Counted from the first letter of the stretch, positions 1-8,321 are shown. The stretch: DNA of 49,626 nucleotides from an uncultured Clostridia bacterium (GCA_944386455.1 CALXBC010000016.1:1-49626), one strand, 5' to 3'. Made by a program: numbers and translations. Notes: generated by a model from the sequence alone, not told the origin.

Positions 1-101
1 GTACTTTGTGTTTGTGGTAAAACCATTGTACCAGAACGGCTGACGGGTCTTCAACTTTCATTTAACTTTACAGTACGCTTATCATTATAAGGAGAATTAC
101 C

Positions 102-989
102 ATGAATCTCAGACTAGTAAAACAAATTCGGGAGAATGAACCGCTCAGAGAAAGCTTTTTCCGCCTTGCCGAGCAAGTATTTGAACTTAACTTTCGGGAC
201 TGGTATCGCAAGGGTTTTTGGACTGACCAATATATCCCCTATGTGATGGCAGACGGAGAGCGGGTAGCGGCGAATGTCTCTGTTAACATTATGAATTTGA
301 TTTGGTGCGGCATACCGAAGCATTATATCCAGCTTGGAACTGTTATGACAGATCCCGCATACCGTGGGCAGGGTCTGGCCCGTACCTTGCTTGAGGAAGT
401 CCTGAAGGACTGGGCAGAACGCTGTGACTGTCTTTACCTGTTTGCCAATTCGTCTGTTCTCGACTTCTATCCTAAATTTGGTTTTGCCCGAACGACAGAA
501 TACCAGTATATCATGCGCTTAGACGCCCAACAGTCTGTCAAAAACCGATTTCGAAAACTGAACATGGAGCTTCCCGAAGACCGCGCTCTTTTTCATGCAT
601 ACTGTATTAAGCCTCATCCATTTTCCGTTTTTTCCATGAAAGATAATTATGGGCTGCTGATGTTTTACTGTGATTCGTTTTTGAAGGACTGCATCTATTA
701 TTCTCAGGACGCAGACGCCGTCTGCGTTGCTGCACGGGAAGGAGACGGCATACTGTGCTATGATATTTTCGGCGGGGATAAAGATTCTATGACAGAGCTG
801 CTGCACGGACTTGCTGATGCTGTGGCGGCAAATGCCAAACAAGTTTTTCTGGGCTTTACGCCTGCAAATTCAAACGGGTGCAGCTGCGCCCCGGTCTGTG
901 CCGCTGATGACGCATTGTTTCTATTGTCTGGAAAAGAATCCATATTTCAGGATCATCCTGTCATGTTCCCGCTTCTGTCCCATGCCTAA
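102..989 (+). CDS. GNAT family N-acetyltransferase
   Basis: A 295-residue protein. Its N-terminal half is a GNAT acetyltransferase fold: the acetyl-CoA-binding segment is visible near residues 75-100 as TVMTDPAYRGQGLARTLL, with the R-G-Q-G-L-A pyrophosphate loop, followed by a strand reading LYLFANSSVLDFYPKFGF. The second half (about residues 130-295) is a less conserved extension that I cannot assign; its length suggests a second degenerate GNAT-like or sterol-carrier-like domain. The start is supported by AAGGAG eight bases upstream (about 90-95). It is a single gene closed by a bidirectional terminator shared with the convergent cobalamin adenosyltransferase. The substrate is unknown. The family call is secure. 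Confidence 0.88.
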   Translation: MNLRLVKQIRENEPLRESFFRLAEQVFELNFRDWYRKGFWTDQYIPYVMADGERVAANVSVNIMNLIWCGIPKHYIQLGTVMTDPAYRGQGLARTLLEEVLKDWAERCDCLYLFANSSVLDFYPKFGFARTTEYQYIMRLDAQQSVKNRFRKLNMELPEDRALFHAYCIKPHPFSVFSMKDNYGLLMFYCDSFLKDCIYYSQDADAVCVAAREGDGILCYDIFGGDKDSMTELLHGLADAVAANAKQVFLGFTPANSNGCSCAPVCAADDALFLLSGKESIFQDHPVMFPLLSHA

Positions 990-1008
990 CAGCCGTCAAC
1001 CATCGCAG

Positions 1009-1043
1009 AAAAAGGCCGAAAAGCAATTGCTTTTCGGCCTTTT
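1009..1043. terminator. Bidirectional Rho-independent terminator
   Basis: A GGCCGAAAAGC arm with an AATT loop pairs with GCTTTTCGGCC, flanked by A and T runs on both sides. It lies between two convergent genes and can serve both. Confidence 0.85.
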
Positions 1044-1055
1044 CAGCATAACCGG

Positions 1056-1586
1056 TCAAAGCTCGATTCCCTCACGTGCCATGATCCCCCTGTCCATCGG
1101 ATGCTTGACTTTTCTGATTTCTGACACATAATCCGCCACTGCCAGCAATTCTGGTGCCGGATTGCGGCCGGTCAAAACAACTTCCAATCCTTCCGGTTTG
1201 TTTTCCAGAAAATCCGTTACCATCTTCTTGTCAATCAGCTCCATGTCGTAGGTGCCGACCAATTCATCCAGTACAAGCAAACACCGCTCTGTGCCACAGG
1301 CGGAAACCGCTTGACGGAACATTTCATTGTGGATCTCTGCCAATGCTTCCTTCTCTGTTTCGCTCATGCTCCAGGTAAATTTGTGGGGAATATCCTCCCC
1401 GCGGATCACAGTAACACCATCCAGGCTGTAAAGCAACGCAAGCTCCCCGGTCTCCTGCCATTTCAAAAACTGCAAAAATACGACCCGAAAGCCTCTTCCC
1501 AATGCGCGAACCAGCAGTCCCACCGAAGCGGTGGTTTTTCCCTTTCCATCCCCGCAGTAAAGATGGATCAGTCCGTTTTCCTTCAT
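1056..1586 (-). CDS. cobO: Cob(I)yrinic acid a,c-diamide adenosyltransferase (CobA/CobO/BtuR type)
   Basis: This protein of about 176 residues would transfer the adenosyl group of ATP to cob(I)alamin or its precursor, making coenzyme B12. The Walker-like ATP motif GDGKGKTTASVGL is near the N-terminus (residues 9-21), followed by GRGFRVVFLQFLKW and the family segment LLVLDELVGTYDMELI. The C-terminus TGRNPAPELLAVADYVSEI is typical of the family. I chose the ATG at 1586, preceded by GAGAGAGGATAGGG, over a TTG seven codons upstream. No other cobalamin genes are in the window, so the gene probably serves salvage or a pathway encoded elsewhere. It is divergent from hflX. Confidence 0.93.
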   Translation of the reverse strand: MKENGLIHLYCGDGKGKTTASVGLLVRALGRGFRVVFLQFLKWQETGELALLYSLDGVTVIRGEDIPHKFTWSMSETEKEALAEIHNEMFRQAVSACGTERCLLVLDELVGTYDMELIDKKMVTDFLENKPEGLEVVLTGRNPAPELLAVADYVSEIRKVKHPMDRGIMAREGIEL

Positions 1587-1669
1587 GACTACCCTATCCT
1601 CTCTCAATCGGCGCTGACATTTCTTTCACTATCAGTATATCATGTCGGCCTAAGAGTTTCAACAAAATG

Positions 1670-1699
1670 TTGACTTTTCTTTTTATTCATGGATATAAT
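1670..1699 (+). promoter_or_regulatory. Sigma-A promoter of hflX
   Basis: TTGACT at 1670-1675 and TATAAT at 1694-1699 are separated by 18 bases. The start would fall about 25 bases before the hflX GTG codon. Confidence 0.7.
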
Positions 1700-1730
1700 A
1701 AGAACAGAATACAGCTAAAGGAGGAAGCCC

Positions 1731-2999
1731 GTGACGACAACAGAAATCAGGCATGACGAGCTGACAAAGGCCGTGCTGATCTGCGCTGATATTGGGGAAT
1801 ATGATGCAGAGCGTTCTTTGGATGAACTGGAAGAACTGGCTGTGACTGCAAAGGCGGATACTGCCGCAAAAGTGATCCAGAAACGAGAGTCCTACGATAA
1901 CGCTACCTGTATTGGCGCAGGAAGGCTGAAAGAAGTTGCCGCCTTCTGCAGGGAGAATGATGTCAGCCTTTTGATTTTCGATAACGAACTGACCGCGACA
2001 CAAATTCGGAATATTGAAAATTTAACGGAAATTCGCACCATTGACCGCACAACGCTCATTCTTGATATTTTTGCGCAGCGTGCGCGCTCCAAGGAAGGAC
2101 GGCTCCAGGTCGAACTCGCCCAGCAAAAATACCGCCTGCCCCGTCTCGCCGGACTTGGCACTTCATTATCCCGTCTTGGAGGCGGGATTGGCACGAGAGG
2201 GCCGGGTGAAACCAGACTGGAAACTGACCGCCGCCATATCCGACGTCGTATTCGGTCTCTTGAGGCTGAACTGGCGGCAGTGGAAAAGCAACGGAACCTT
2301 CGCAGAAAAAGACGAAAAAAGGACAATATCCTATCAGTTGCGATCGTCGGCTATACCAATGCGGGGAAATCCACGCTGCTCAACGCTCTGACAAATGCCG
2401 GCGTACTGGCCGAGGATAAACTCTTTGCCACACTTGATCCCACCGCACGGGCTTTAAACCTTCCGGATGGCCGTAAAGTATTGCTGATCGACACCGTTGG
2501 CCTGATTCGCCGCCTGCCGCATCATCTGATTGAGGCCTTTCACTCTACACTTGAAGAAGCTGTCAGCGCAGACTTGATTTTACATGTATGTGATGCCGCC
2601 AGTGAAGATGCTGCAAGTCAGGCAGAGGTCACCGAAAAACTGTTGGCCGAACTGGGATGCGGTGACATTCCTGTCCTTCAGGTTTTGAACAAATGTGATC
2701 TTGTCCCTCAGATCCAATCGCTTTTCCCAAATGAAGACAGTGTTTTTATCAGCGCAAAAACCGGATTTGGACTTGACACGCTGCTGCAAAAAATTACGCA
2801 GAAGCTGCCCAGCCCCGCCCGGCATCTATTTTTGCTGCTTCCTTATCAGGAGGGCAGCCTGTTAAGTCAAATAAGGAAAAGCGGACAGGTCCGGGCAGAA
2901 GAATATACAGACCGCGGCATCCTGGCAGAGTGTATGGTCTCCCCGGAACTTTTCACATTGGTGAAAGATTATATCCAATCAGACCACACAGAAAGTTAA
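1731..2999 (+). CDS. hflX: GTPase HflX (ribosome-associated)
   Basis: A 422-residue GTPase of the HflX/Obg superfamily, which in characterised bacteria binds the 50S subunit and splits stalled or stress-arrested ribosomes. The N-terminal HflX domain (about 1-190) includes the glycine-rich segment GLGTSLSRLGGGIGTRGPGE, followed by a basic coiled helical linker. The G domain shows G1 GYTNAGKSTL, G3 DTVG and G4 NKCD. Translation starts at GTG 1731 behind a perfect AAGGAGG at 1719-1725. The gene has its own consensus promoter and is probably monocistronic, with a weak terminator-like hairpin just downstream. Identification is secure. Confidence 0.97.
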   Translation: MTTTEIRHDELTKAVLICADIGEYDAERSLDELEELAVTAKADTAAKVIQKRESYDNATCIGAGRLKEVAAFCRENDVSLLIFDNELTATQIRNIENLTEIRTIDRTTLILDIFAQRARSKEGRLQVELAQQKYRLPRLAGLGTSLSRLGGGIGTRGPGETRLETDRRHIRRRIRSLEAELAAVEKQRNLRRKRRKKDNILSVAIVGYTNAGKSTLLNALTNAGVLAEDKLFATLDPTARALNLPDGRKVLLIDTVGLIRRLPHHLIEAFHSTLEEAVSADLILHVCDAASEDAASQAEVTEKLLAELGCGDIPVLQVLNKCDLVPQIQSLFPNEDSVFISAKTGFGLDTLLQKITQKLPSPARHLFLLLPYQEGSLLSQIRKSGQVRAEEYTDRGILAECMVSPELFTLVKDYIQSDHTES

Positions 3000-3021
3000 A
3001 TGATCTTTCCGCTTTGACTGC

Positions 3022-3045
3022 CATTTGCAGCAAATGTCGTTTTTT
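3022..3045 (+). terminator. Weak terminator-like hairpin after hflX
   Basis: CATTTG (3022-3027) and CAAATG (3031-3036) form a short stem followed by six T residues at 3040-3045. The stem is short and not GC-rich, so this is tentative. Confidence 0.4.
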
Positions 3046-3136
3046 CCTGATACAGCGCGGATAGCAGGCAGTTGTCCAATCTCAGAATATTAATAAAATC
3101 TTTACACGGTTCCAAAGTTTTGCTCCCGTATTTTTC

Positions 3137-3165
3137 TTGACATAAAGTTTCAAAATGCCTATAAT
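3137..3165 (+). promoter_or_regulatory. Consensus sigma-A promoter of the acyl-CoA synthetase leader
   Basis: TTGACA at 3137-3142, exactly 17 bases, then TATAAT at 3160-3165. Both hexamers match the consensus perfectly. Transcription should begin near 3172, leaving an untranslated leader of about 190 nucleotides. Confidence 0.88.
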
Positions 3166-3171
3166 AAAGAA

Positions 3172-3361
3172 CGACAGTTTCAGAAATATCCACTGTTCGG
3201 GTGGATATTTCCTGATGTTGCCTTCCCCCGGAAAGGGGGAAAATTACGGTCAATGGGACCAAAAAGCTGTGGCTTTTCGGTCGGGCTCTCAGACGCTTTC
3301 GGTTTATGGCTGAATAGATTAGCCGGGACCGGACAGGACCACAGAAAGGTATGGTCAATCA
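3172..3361 (+). promoter_or_regulatory. Structured 5' leader with possible RBS sequestration
   Basis: The leader folds into successive stem-loops: AAATATCCAC (3184-3193) with GTGGATATTT (3201-3210); TTCCCCC (3223-3229) with GGGGGAA (3235-3241); GACC plus AAAAGC (3257-3267) with GCTTTT plus GGTC (3272-3282); GGCT (3308-3311) with AGCC (3321-3324). Finally GACCA (3337-3341) pairs with TGGTC (3352-3356) and holds the AAAGG ribosome binding site (3345-3349) in its loop. Several GGACC and GGTC tracts (3248-3251, 3257-3260, 3279-3282, 3326-3330, 3336-3340, 3353-3356) can exchange partners, as in switching RNAs. I cannot match it to a riboswitch class I know: no T-box, SAM, TPP, lysine, glycine or ykkC core is visible. 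A cis-regulatory RNA is inference from structure. Confidence 0.55.
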
Positions 3362-5023
3362 ATGGATGTTAAAAATCTGCACAAACAGTTCTGCCATGAA
3401 AGTTGGGATGAGAAGGGCGTTATATCCGGTTTTGAGATCGTTTGCCCCGATCATTTCAACTTTGCCTATGACGTGGTAGACGTGATTGCCAAAGCTGAAC
3501 CGCAGCGGCGCGCGATGCTTTGGTGCAATGAGGAAGGCGAAGAACACACCTTCACCTTTGGTGACATGAAAAAGTACAGTGATAAAACTGCCAACATGCT
3601 GCTGAAACACGGTGTTAAAAAAGGCGACAAGGTTCTCCTGATCCTCAAACGTCACTATGAATTTTGGTTCACAATCCTTGCACTTCACAAAATCGGCGCT
3701 ATAGCAATCCCCGCCACAAACCTGTTGACTACCAAAGATATTATTTACCGTCTTCAGTCTGCATCCATCAGTGCGGTTGTCTGCACTGCGGACGGTGATT
3801 TGACGGATTATGTTGACGAGGCGCAGAAAAGCTGTCCCGAACTGGTCACCAAATTTATTGTCAGAGGAGAAAAACAAGGCTGGCTGAGCTACCGGGATGA
3901 AATGGAAGCCGCATCGGAGGAATTAGCACGAATCGAAAACAGCAAGTTGGATGACATGCTGCTGTATTTTACTTCAGGTACTGCTGGCTATCCTAAAATG
4001 GTGGTTCATAATTATGCTTATCCGCTCGCGCACATTATGACAGCAAAATACTGGCATAATGTTGATCCGGACGGGCTGCATCTTACAGTCGCCGAAACCG
4101 GATGGGCCAAGGCGGTATGGGGAAAGCTGTACGGCCAGTGGCTGATGGCGGCAGGGATCTTTGTTTATGACTTTGAGAAGTTTTCTCCAGACAAAATCCT
4201 GGAAAAAATCGAGCAATATAAAATTACAACCTTCTGCGCGCCGCCGACGATCTACCGCTTTTTTATCAAAGAAGGAATGGGCGGCTATGACCTCTCCTCA
4301 CTAAAATATGCCACCGTAGCAGGTGAAGCGCTCAACGAGGAAATATACAAACAGTTTTACGATAAAACCGGGCTGCGCCTGATGGAAGCCTATGGACAGA
4401 CTGAAACCACCGTCACAGTGGCGAACTTTCTGGGTGCAGATATCAAAGTGGGCTCCATGGGCAAGGAATCCCCGATGTATGATGTCAAACTGGTAAACGC
4501 CAATGACGAGCCCGTTGGGGTCGGAGAGGTCGGAGAAATCGTACTCCATACCACTGACGAGCTTCAAATCGGGATGTTTAAAGGCTATTACCGGGATGAA
4601 GAACTGACCAAACGTGCCTGGCACAACAATTACTATCATACCGGCGATACCGCCTATAAGGACGAAGACGGCTTCTTCTGGTATGTGGGACGTACCGATG
4701 ATTTAATCAAGTCCAGCGGCTACCGCATAGGCCCGTTTGAAATTGAAAGCGTTCTGATGGAACATCCGGCTGTCCTGGAATGTGCAATTACCGGTGTACC
4801 TGACCCGGTTCGCGGACAGGTGGTCAAAGCAACGATCGTCCTGACAAAAAAATATGCTCCATCCGATGAATTGGCAAAGGAACTGCAAAATTTTGTCAAA
4901 AAGGCAACTGCCCCCTATAAATATCCGCGGGTTGTGGAATTTGTAACAGAGCTTCCAAAAACGATCAGCGGAAAAATAAGACGGGTAGAAATCCGGGAAA
5001 AAGATAAACAAAAGCAATTATAA
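3362..5023 (+). CDS. AMP-binding acyl-CoA synthetase (medium-chain/acetyl-CoA synthetase-like)
   Basis: A 553-residue ANL-superfamily enzyme that adenylates a carboxylic acid with ATP and then forms the CoA thioester. The motifs are in order: the P-loop-like LLYFTSGTAGYPKMV near residue 202, LMEAYGQTETT near 345, the YHTGDTAYKDEDGFFWYVGRTDD hinge region near 425-445, and the lysine motif PKTISGKIRR near the C-terminus. Length and motif spacing match MACS-type ligases acting on short, medium or aromatic acids; the substrate cannot be read from sequence. It is monocistronic, with a consensus promoter and a long structured leader upstream and a strong terminator directly downstream, suggesting control at RNA level. 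The ribosome binding site AAAGG sits inside a predicted hairpin loop. Confidence 0.92.
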   Translation: MDVKNLHKQFCHESWDEKGVISGFEIVCPDHFNFAYDVVDVIAKAEPQRRAMLWCNEEGEEHTFTFGDMKKYSDKTANMLLKHGVKKGDKVLLILKRHYEFWFTILALHKIGAIAIPATNLLTTKDIIYRLQSASISAVVCTADGDLTDYVDEAQKSCPELVTKFIVRGEKQGWLSYRDEMEAASEELARIENSKLDDMLLYFTSGTAGYPKMVVHNYAYPLAHIMTAKYWHNVDPDGLHLTVAETGWAKAVWGKLYGQWLMAAGIFVYDFEKFSPDKILEKIEQYKITTFCAPPTIYRFFIKEGMGGYDLSSLKYATVAGEALNEEIYKQFYDKTGLRLMEAYGQTETTVTVANFLGADIKVGSMGKESPMYDVKLVNANDEPVGVGEVGEIVLHTTDELQIGMFKGYYRDEELTKRAWHNNYYHTGDTAYKDEDGFFWYVGRTDDLIKSSGYRIGPFEIESVLMEHPAVLECAITGVPDPVRGQVVKATIVLTKKYAPSDELAKELQNFVKKATAPYKYPRVVEFVTELPKTISGKIRRVEIREKDKQKQL

Positions 5024-5032
5024 TAGCAACAT

Positions 5033-5066
5033 ATCCCTGCTGCAATTGCAGCAGGGATGTTTTTTT
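5033..5066 (+). terminator. Rho-independent terminator of the acyl-CoA synthetase gene
   Basis: A perfect 13-bp palindrome, ATCCCTGCTGCAA with TTGCAGCAGGGAT, followed by a G and a run of seven T residues. Confidence 0.9.
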
Positions 5067-5108
5067 AATAAAGATACCTGTCATTAATTATAAATTTAAA
5101 AAATATCA

Positions 5109-5137
5109 TTGCATTATTTTAGTAGATGTGGTATACT
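5109..5137 (+). promoter_or_regulatory. Promoter of the PRTase-like gene
   Basis: TTGCAT at 5109-5114, a 17-base spacer, then TATACT at 5132-5137, about 50 bases before the start codon. Confidence 0.65.
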
Positions 5138-5191
5138 AATATTAATAACTCAGCAAATAATGGCTGTTTCAGCGGAGGAGAGGATTTTATT

Positions 5192-5833
5192 ATGGAAACC
5201 AGAGCAATCACCATTACTTCTAAACAGGACAAGGAACTGAAAATCAAAATTATTCCGGGTCATTTTGCCACCAACCACTCTCATATCAACTATTATATTG
5301 ACATGACCGGGATCAAGACAAAACACAGACAGGCCAAAGCAGCCGGTCAGCTGCTTGCCAAGGAATATGCAACCAGCACTGACATTGACACCATCGTCTG
5401 TATGGATGGAACCGAAGCGGTAGCCGCATATTTGGCCGACAGTCTTGCCGAGAGCAGTTACGGCCAGCTAAACCGGGACAAAGTGATTCGGATCATTACC
5501 CCGGAATTTAATACCAACGGTCAAATGCTGTTTCGGGACAACATGCAAAAGGCAATTTGGCAGCAAAATATTCTGTTGTTAATGGCTTCTGTTTCAACCG
5601 GAAAATCTATTATCCGTTCCCTGGAATGCATCAAATACTACGGAGGCAAGGTGGCAGGCATTTCTGCATTGTTCAGCGCCATTCCGGGACAATATGACGT
5701 ACCGGTCAAAGCATTATTTACGCCTGAGGATTTGCCTGATTATCATACCTATAAATACGACGAATGCCCGTTTTGCAGAAACGGACAGAAGATTGACGCC
5801 ATTGTCAACAGCTTTGGCTATTCCAAGATATAA
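5192..5833 (+). CDS. Orotate phosphoribosyltransferase-like protein
   Basis: A 213-residue protein of a clostridial family usually annotated as orotate phosphoribosyltransferase. Visible features are the N-terminal GHFATNHSHINYYIDM segment, a central DTIVCMDGTEAVAAYLA strand-helix, and VSTGKSIIRSLECIKYYGG, which sits where type I PRTases carry the PRPP loop. The two acidic residues that normally precede that loop are absent (the segment reads LLLMASVSTGKS), so real PRTase activity is uncertain. The tail CPFCRNGQKIDAIVNSFG has a CxxC pair that could bind metal. I chose the ATG at 5192 because GGAGGAGAGG (5174-5183) precedes it; an upstream in-frame ATG lacks a site. No other pyrimidine genes are adjacent. 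Confidence 0.75.
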   Translation: METRAITITSKQDKELKIKIIPGHFATNHSHINYYIDMTGIKTKHRQAKAAGQLLAKEYATSTDIDTIVCMDGTEAVAAYLADSLAESSYGQLNRDKVIRIITPEFNTNGQMLFRDNMQKAIWQQNILLLMASVSTGKSIIRSLECIKYYGGKVAGISALFSAIPGQYDVPVKALFTPEDLPDYHTYKYDECPFCRNGQKIDAIVNSFGYSKI

Positions 5834-6084
5834 TGGATTCGTCTTATCGTGCCCGCTCCAGAGGTTACTATGGTCTTTGGCTCAGAAAGTCGACAGCCAG
5901 ACACATGCTGTCATCAAAATGTTTGGCGTTTATCCGGCAGTATCCTACCGCATTTCAACGTCCGGTTACAGCATGCATCTCGATACTGTACGACGGCTAT
6001 CCGCTCTGATATGTCCGTTAACTTCTGCAGATCCTGAAATTCGATGGAAGCATATTCAAAACATTCAAAACAGTCGCATATGAT
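5834..6084 (+). other. Noncoding stretch, possible decayed coding remnant
   Basis: About 250 bases with no credible gene. From 5835 to about 6009 one plus-strand frame stays open for some 57 codons without a start codon or ribosome binding site, and its base composition resembles coding DNA more than a typical AT-rich spacer. It could be the worn end of a lost gene. I do not recognise a family. Confidence 0.3.
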
Positions 6085-6120
6085 AAATAGAAGCTCAGCC
6101 TATCGGCTGAGCTTCTATTT
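6085..6120. terminator. Bidirectional terminator
   Basis: AAATAGAAGCTCAGCC pairs with GGCTGAGCTTCTATTT around a TATC loop, a 16-bp perfect stem. It overlaps the stop codon of the minus-strand glycosyltransferase and can also stop plus-strand transcription from the PRTase-like gene. Confidence 0.8.
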
Positions 6121-7180
6121 ATCGTTTCGCCTTTAAAGCCGCGAATTTTTTGACGTTCTTTGTCTTGACCCGAGAGATCAAGCATCCTTCGGCATAGGTG
6201 AGGAACACATTTTTCCACCTCAGCGGAAGCAGCATCAGCTTCATATAGGAAGAACGAGGCTTTGCCTCCCGGAGCATTTCTTTCACCTTTGGATTCGTGA
6301 TAATTTTTCGAATTTCTGCTTTTTTATCCTGCTTGGAAAGCGGACAATTCCGGGTGGTAACATTTTCCACGCATCCAATTACCCGTTCCACATACCGCCG
6401 TGCCAGAAACTCGCGGCTGTTTGCGTCATCAATTCCCCAGTCACGATAAAGATCTACCAGCCAGCCATGCTCCTCTTCCCGCTTCTGATACATTTTAGGC
6501 TGATATTTCGCAGTTTCGCTTTCTGCACGGGCGCGGATAAAATGATAATATTTCTGAGAGGACACAACGACCTTTTCAACGTTTTTAAGCACACTCAGAT
6601 TAAAAGGGAAATCATCCCAAAAAGTCTGAGGAAACCGCAGATTATGCTCTTGAATATAAGAACTTAAATACAGCTTGTTCCATGGTGTATACAACAGATT
6701 GTGGTCAAACAGACGGTAAGCGTTCTCTCTGAACTCCTGCCGGGTTGCAAACACCTGATCAGGTTGCGTCTGTTCCTGAGTATAGCACCCGGTATCTGAA
6801 TAGTAGGTGTCAATATAATAACCGGTCACAACCAGTTCCGCGTTGTTCTCTTCTGCCAGCCGGTACATATCTTCCAGCATGGTCGGCTCTGTCCAGTCAT
6901 CAGAGTCCATAAAATACATATATTTGCCTTTTGCAACGTCGATCGCCATATTGCGTGCACTGGGTGCGCCCCCGTTTTCTTTGTGGAAGACCTTCAAGCG
7001 GTCATCCTTTGCAGCGTATTCGTCACAGATCTCGCCGCTCCTGTCCTTGGTGCCGTCATCCACAATCAGGAATTCAAAATCCTTCAGTGTTTGCGCCTGA
7101 ATGCTCTCAATCGCCTTTCCGACATATTTTTCTACCCCATAGACCGGCATGATCACCGATATTTTGACATCATTTTCCAT
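6119..7180 (-). CDS. Glycosyltransferase family 2 protein
   Basis: A protein of about 353 residues with a GT-A fold. The N-terminal catalytic region reads ISVIMPVYGVEKYVGKAIES, then FLIVDDGTKDRSGEICDEY with the nucleotide-binding DDG. It continues with NGGAPSARN and the metal-binding YFMDSDDW (D-S-D-D) about 90 residues in. This is the arrangement of cytoplasmic inverting transferases that build surface glycans. The C-terminal 150 residues are basic and helical, as in CpsI- or EpsJ-like members. I chose the ATG at 7180 because AGAAGGGG precedes it; a start at 7228 would overlap glf. It lies 40 bases after the UDP-galactopyranose mutase gene, so it may be a galactofuranosyltransferase, which is inference from context only. 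Confidence 0.9.
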   Translation of the reverse strand: MENDVKISVIMPVYGVEKYVGKAIESIQAQTLKDFEFLIVDDGTKDRSGEICDEYAAKDDRLKVFHKENGGAPSARNMAIDVAKGKYMYFMDSDDWTEPTMLEDMYRLAEENNAELVVTGYYIDTYYSDTGCYTQEQTQPDQVFATRQEFRENAYRLFDHNLLYTPWNKLYLSSYIQEHNLRFPQTFWDDFPFNLSVLKNVEKVVVSSQKYYHFIRARAESETAKYQPKMYQKREEEHGWLVDLYRDWGIDDANSREFLARRYVERVIGCVENVTTRNCPLSKQDKKAEIRKIITNPKVKEMLREAKPRSSYMKLMLLPLRWKNVFLTYAEGCLISRVKTKNVKKFAALKAKR

Positions 7181-7220
7181 GCTTTTCCCCTTCTCGTTCA
7201 GATGCACCGGGCTTTTTCGT

Positions 7221-8321
7221 TCAGACAAACAGCTTATCCGTCACAGCAAGTGCAGACTCGATCACTTTGTCCATATCGTAATATTTGTATTCTGCAAGAC
7301 GCCCGCCAAACAATACGTCCTTTTCCTGTCCGGCCAGCTGTGCATATTGCTGGTACAGCTGCTGGTTTTGATCATCATTGACCGGATAATACGGCTCCAT
7401 GCCTTCTGTCCATTCTGCCGGATATTCTTTTGTTACAACGGTTTTCGGCTGTGTCCCGAAAGCAAAATGCTTGTGTTCGATCACCCGTGTATACGGTGTT
7501 TCGCGGTCCGTATAATTCACTACTGCCACACCCTGGTGGTTTTCTTCCTCCAGCACCTCAGTTTCAAAGCGAAGACTGCGGTACTCAAGCTTGCCGAAAC
7601 AGAAATCAAAATAGGAGTCAATCGTTCCCGTATATACCACCCGGTCAGCCATCGCCTTATATTTTTCCCTATCCCGGTTAAAATCCGTATCAAGCAAAAC
7701 ATCGGCATCTGCAAGCAGTTTGTCTATGATTGCATTATAGCCATCAACAGGGATTCCCTGGTAACGGTCATTAAAGTAATTATTGTCATAGGTAAACCGG
7801 ACCGGAAGCCGCTTGATAATAAAGGCAGGCAGGTCCTTGCAGTCTCTGCCCCACTGCTTTTCCGTATAGCCCTTGATCAGCTTCTGATAAATGTCTTCAC
7901 CGACAAGACTGATCGCCTGTTCTTCCAGATTGGCGGGAGTTCCCGTTATCTTGGCACGCTGCCGTGCAATTTTCTCCTTTGCCTCTTCCGGAGTAAAAAC
8001 GCCCCACATCTTGCTGAACGTGTTCATGTTAAACGGCATATTGTAAATCTCGCCATGGTAATTTGCAATTGGAGAATTGGTAAAGCGGTTGAACTCAGTT
8101 AAATCGTTGACATATTCCCATATCCGCTTACTGTTCGTGTGGAAAATATGCGCACCATACTGATGAACAATCACATCTTCGATTTTTGCGCAATAAATAT
8201 TGCCGCCTGTATGTGATCTTTTTTCAAGGACCAAACACTTCATTCCATGTTTTGCAGCTTCATGTGCAAATACAGCACCAAACAGCCCGCTTCCAACGAT
8301 CAAATAATCGTAATGCTTCAT
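7221..8321 (-). CDS. glf: UDP-galactopyranose mutase
   Basis: A 366-residue flavoenzyme that converts UDP-galactopyranose into UDP-galactofuranose for cell-surface glycans. The N-terminus shows the FAD dinucleotide motif IVGSGLFGAVFAHEA and then VLEKRSHTGGNIY. The HQYGAHIFHTN segment near residue 54 and TEKQWGRDCKDLPAFIIKRLPVR near residues 155-177, including the substrate-binding tryptophan, are hallmarks of bacterial Glf. The C-terminal segment FGGRLAEYKYYDMDKVIE is also diagnostic. A consensus promoter at 8378-8406 drives it, and it is followed closely by a GT2 transferase. The length matches the family. Confidence 0.97.
   Translation of the reverse strand: MKHYDYLIVGSGLFGAVFAHEAAKHGMKCLVLEKRSHTGGNIYCAKIEDVIVHQYGAHIFHTNSKRIWEYVNDLTEFNRFTNSPIANYHGEIYNMPFNMNTFSKMWGVFTPEEAKEKIARQRAKITGTPANLEEQAISLVGEDIYQKLIKGYTEKQWGRDCKDLPAFIIKRLPVRFTYDNNYFNDRYQGIPVDGYNAIIDKLLADADVLLDTDFNRDREKYKAMADRVVYTGTIDSYFDFCFGKLEYRSLRFETEVLEEENHQGVAVVNYTDRETPYTRVIEHKHFAFGTQPKTVVTKEYPAEWTEGMEPYYPVNDDQNQQLYQQYAQLAGQEKDVLFGGRLAEYKYYDMDKVIESALAVTDKLFV

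Noticed and set aside
3172-3361. Assignment of the leader to a T-box or other known riboswitch
   Set aside because: The T-box antiterminator sequence and the conserved cores of SAM, TPP, lysine, glycine, purine, cobalamin and ykkC classes were not found by eye.
7149-8102. A 317-codon plus-strand open frame
   Set aside because: Entirely antisense to glf and rich in residues typical of a mirrored frame; no ribosome binding site or family match.
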